Assembly (NCBI GenBank): GCA_003661385.1
Contig: QMWA01000130.1
Span: 1-5,205, forward strand
Direction: 5' to 3'
Length of the DNA stretch: 5,205 nt
Source of the DNA: Thermoproteota archaeon
GTDB taxonomy: Archaea; Korarchaeota; Korarchaeia; B14-G2
Shown here: piece after piece, positions 4,946-5,205 of the stretch
How the letters are laid out: each line of letters starts with the position of its first letter
Position numbering within the stretch: the stretch's first letter is position 1
Program-made: the position numbers and the translations under genes
The notes under the pieces: model-generated
What the model saw: only the letters and a program-made list of their open reading frames with translations
What the model was told of the DNA's origin: nothing
Databases searched by the model: none

Positions 4946-5170
4946 CCAGAAAACACCGCAGAATAGGCAGAATATGGCAGCTACACGCCAAATCAACAAA
5001 ACACAGCACGAAGACAGCACAAAGAAATCACCATAGCACCATGAGCTTACAGCATACAAGCTGCTTCCAAGCCTACCAAAGCCTCAGACACGCCTCCCAA
5101 GATGGCGGACACCTCTCAGTGCACTTATGCTCACCCTTTTAAGCTCCACTAGCTACAGTAGCATGATACC
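4946..5170. other. Intergenic region after mntA, AC-rich
   Basis: These 225 bases hold no supported gene on either strand. The left two thirds are very rich in A and C on the plus strand (for example ACAAAACACAGCACGAAGAC near 4997). A copy of GGCAGCTA lies at 4976-4983. The right end has a TATA-like CTTTTAAGC placed correctly for the ATG at 5171. Confidence 0.5.
5135..5143 (+). promoter_or_regulatory. TATA-like box ahead of the gene at the right edge
   Basis: CCTTTTAAG with neighbouring C resembles the crenarchaeal box A and ends 28 bases before the ATG at 5171, consistent with a leaderless transcript. CTTTTAAG is nearly palindromic, so orientation rests on the downstream frame. Confidence 0.4.
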
Positions 5171-5205
5171 ATGATCCAGAGGATAACTCTAAGAGGCTTT
5201 AAAGG
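5171..5205 (+). CDS. N-terminus of a probable SMC/Rad50/RecF-like ATPase, cut by right edge
   Basis: Only eleven codons and two bases are visible: MIQRITLRGFK, then a Gly codon beginning GG. The pattern of Met, an Ile/Arg beta strand and then a hydrophobic-basic-x-Phe-Lys turn is typical of the first strand of ABC-type ATPases of the SMC, Rad50, RecF and AAA_15/AAA_21 group (compare the general form M-I-x-x-I-x-L-x-x-F-K). The ATG has no ribosome site but lies 28 bases after a TATA-like element, which fits a leaderless archaeal gene. The identification rests on very few residues and could be wrong. Confidence 0.45.
   Translation, partial: MIQRITLRGFK

Noticed and set aside
1-5205. CRISPR array, insertion sequence ends, or tRNA-associated attachment site
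   Set aside because: I found no regularly spaced direct repeats, no transposase frame with terminal inverted repeats, and no tRNA gene or fragment.

Overview
The window looks like part of a hyperthermophilic archaeal chromosome, most likely a crenarchaeon (Thermoproteota). The free-standing, AsnRS-like asparagine synthetase is an archaeal family. Starts are a mix of ATG, GTG and TTG. Strong Shine-Dalgarno sites sit beside genes that look nearly leaderless. AT-rich TATA-like boxes lie about 30-40 bases ahead of several starts, and AGG/AGA and ATA codons are common. I cannot name the genus; a Desulfurococcales/Pyrodictiaceae-like organism of moderate GC is only a guess.

Left part. A class I SAM-dependent methyltransferase on the minus strand runs off the left edge (1-535). 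It is divergent from an archaeal asparagine synthetase A (797-1798). The 260-base divergent spacer carries a good TATA box and a near-perfect 23-bp palindrome that looks like an operator. Downstream on the plus strand is a membrane methyltransferase of the isoprenylcysteine/phospholipid type (1937-2554), whose C-terminal tail looks like translated intergenic sequence.

Middle. A full-length rubrerythrin (2786-3361) has all diiron and rubredoxin ligands, a near-consensus ribosome binding site and its own promoter-like box. Its synonymous codon choice is much more A-rich than that of the asparagine synthetase. A small coiled-coil protein of unknown function follows (3622-4005).

Right part. A HEPN/MNT type toxin-antitoxin pair occupies 4135-4945. 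The HEPN (HepT-like) gene is recognisable over almost its full length but is interrupted twice, by a frame change near its start and an in-frame TAG about two thirds through. The overlapping nucleotidyltransferase (MntA-like) gene is intact with its active site preserved. Toxin lost and antitoxin kept is the simplest reading. At the right edge, an ATG at 5171 opens a frame whose first eleven residues resemble the N-terminus of SMC/Rad50/RecF-type ATPases, with a TATA-like box 28 bases upstream.

The gene-free intervals are all shorter than 300 bases. Several are strikingly rich in A and C on the plus strand, and the octamer GGCAGCTA recurs six times on the plus strand and never on the minus. 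The genes do not form one pathway. Apart from the HEPN/MNT pair they appear to be independent transcription units.
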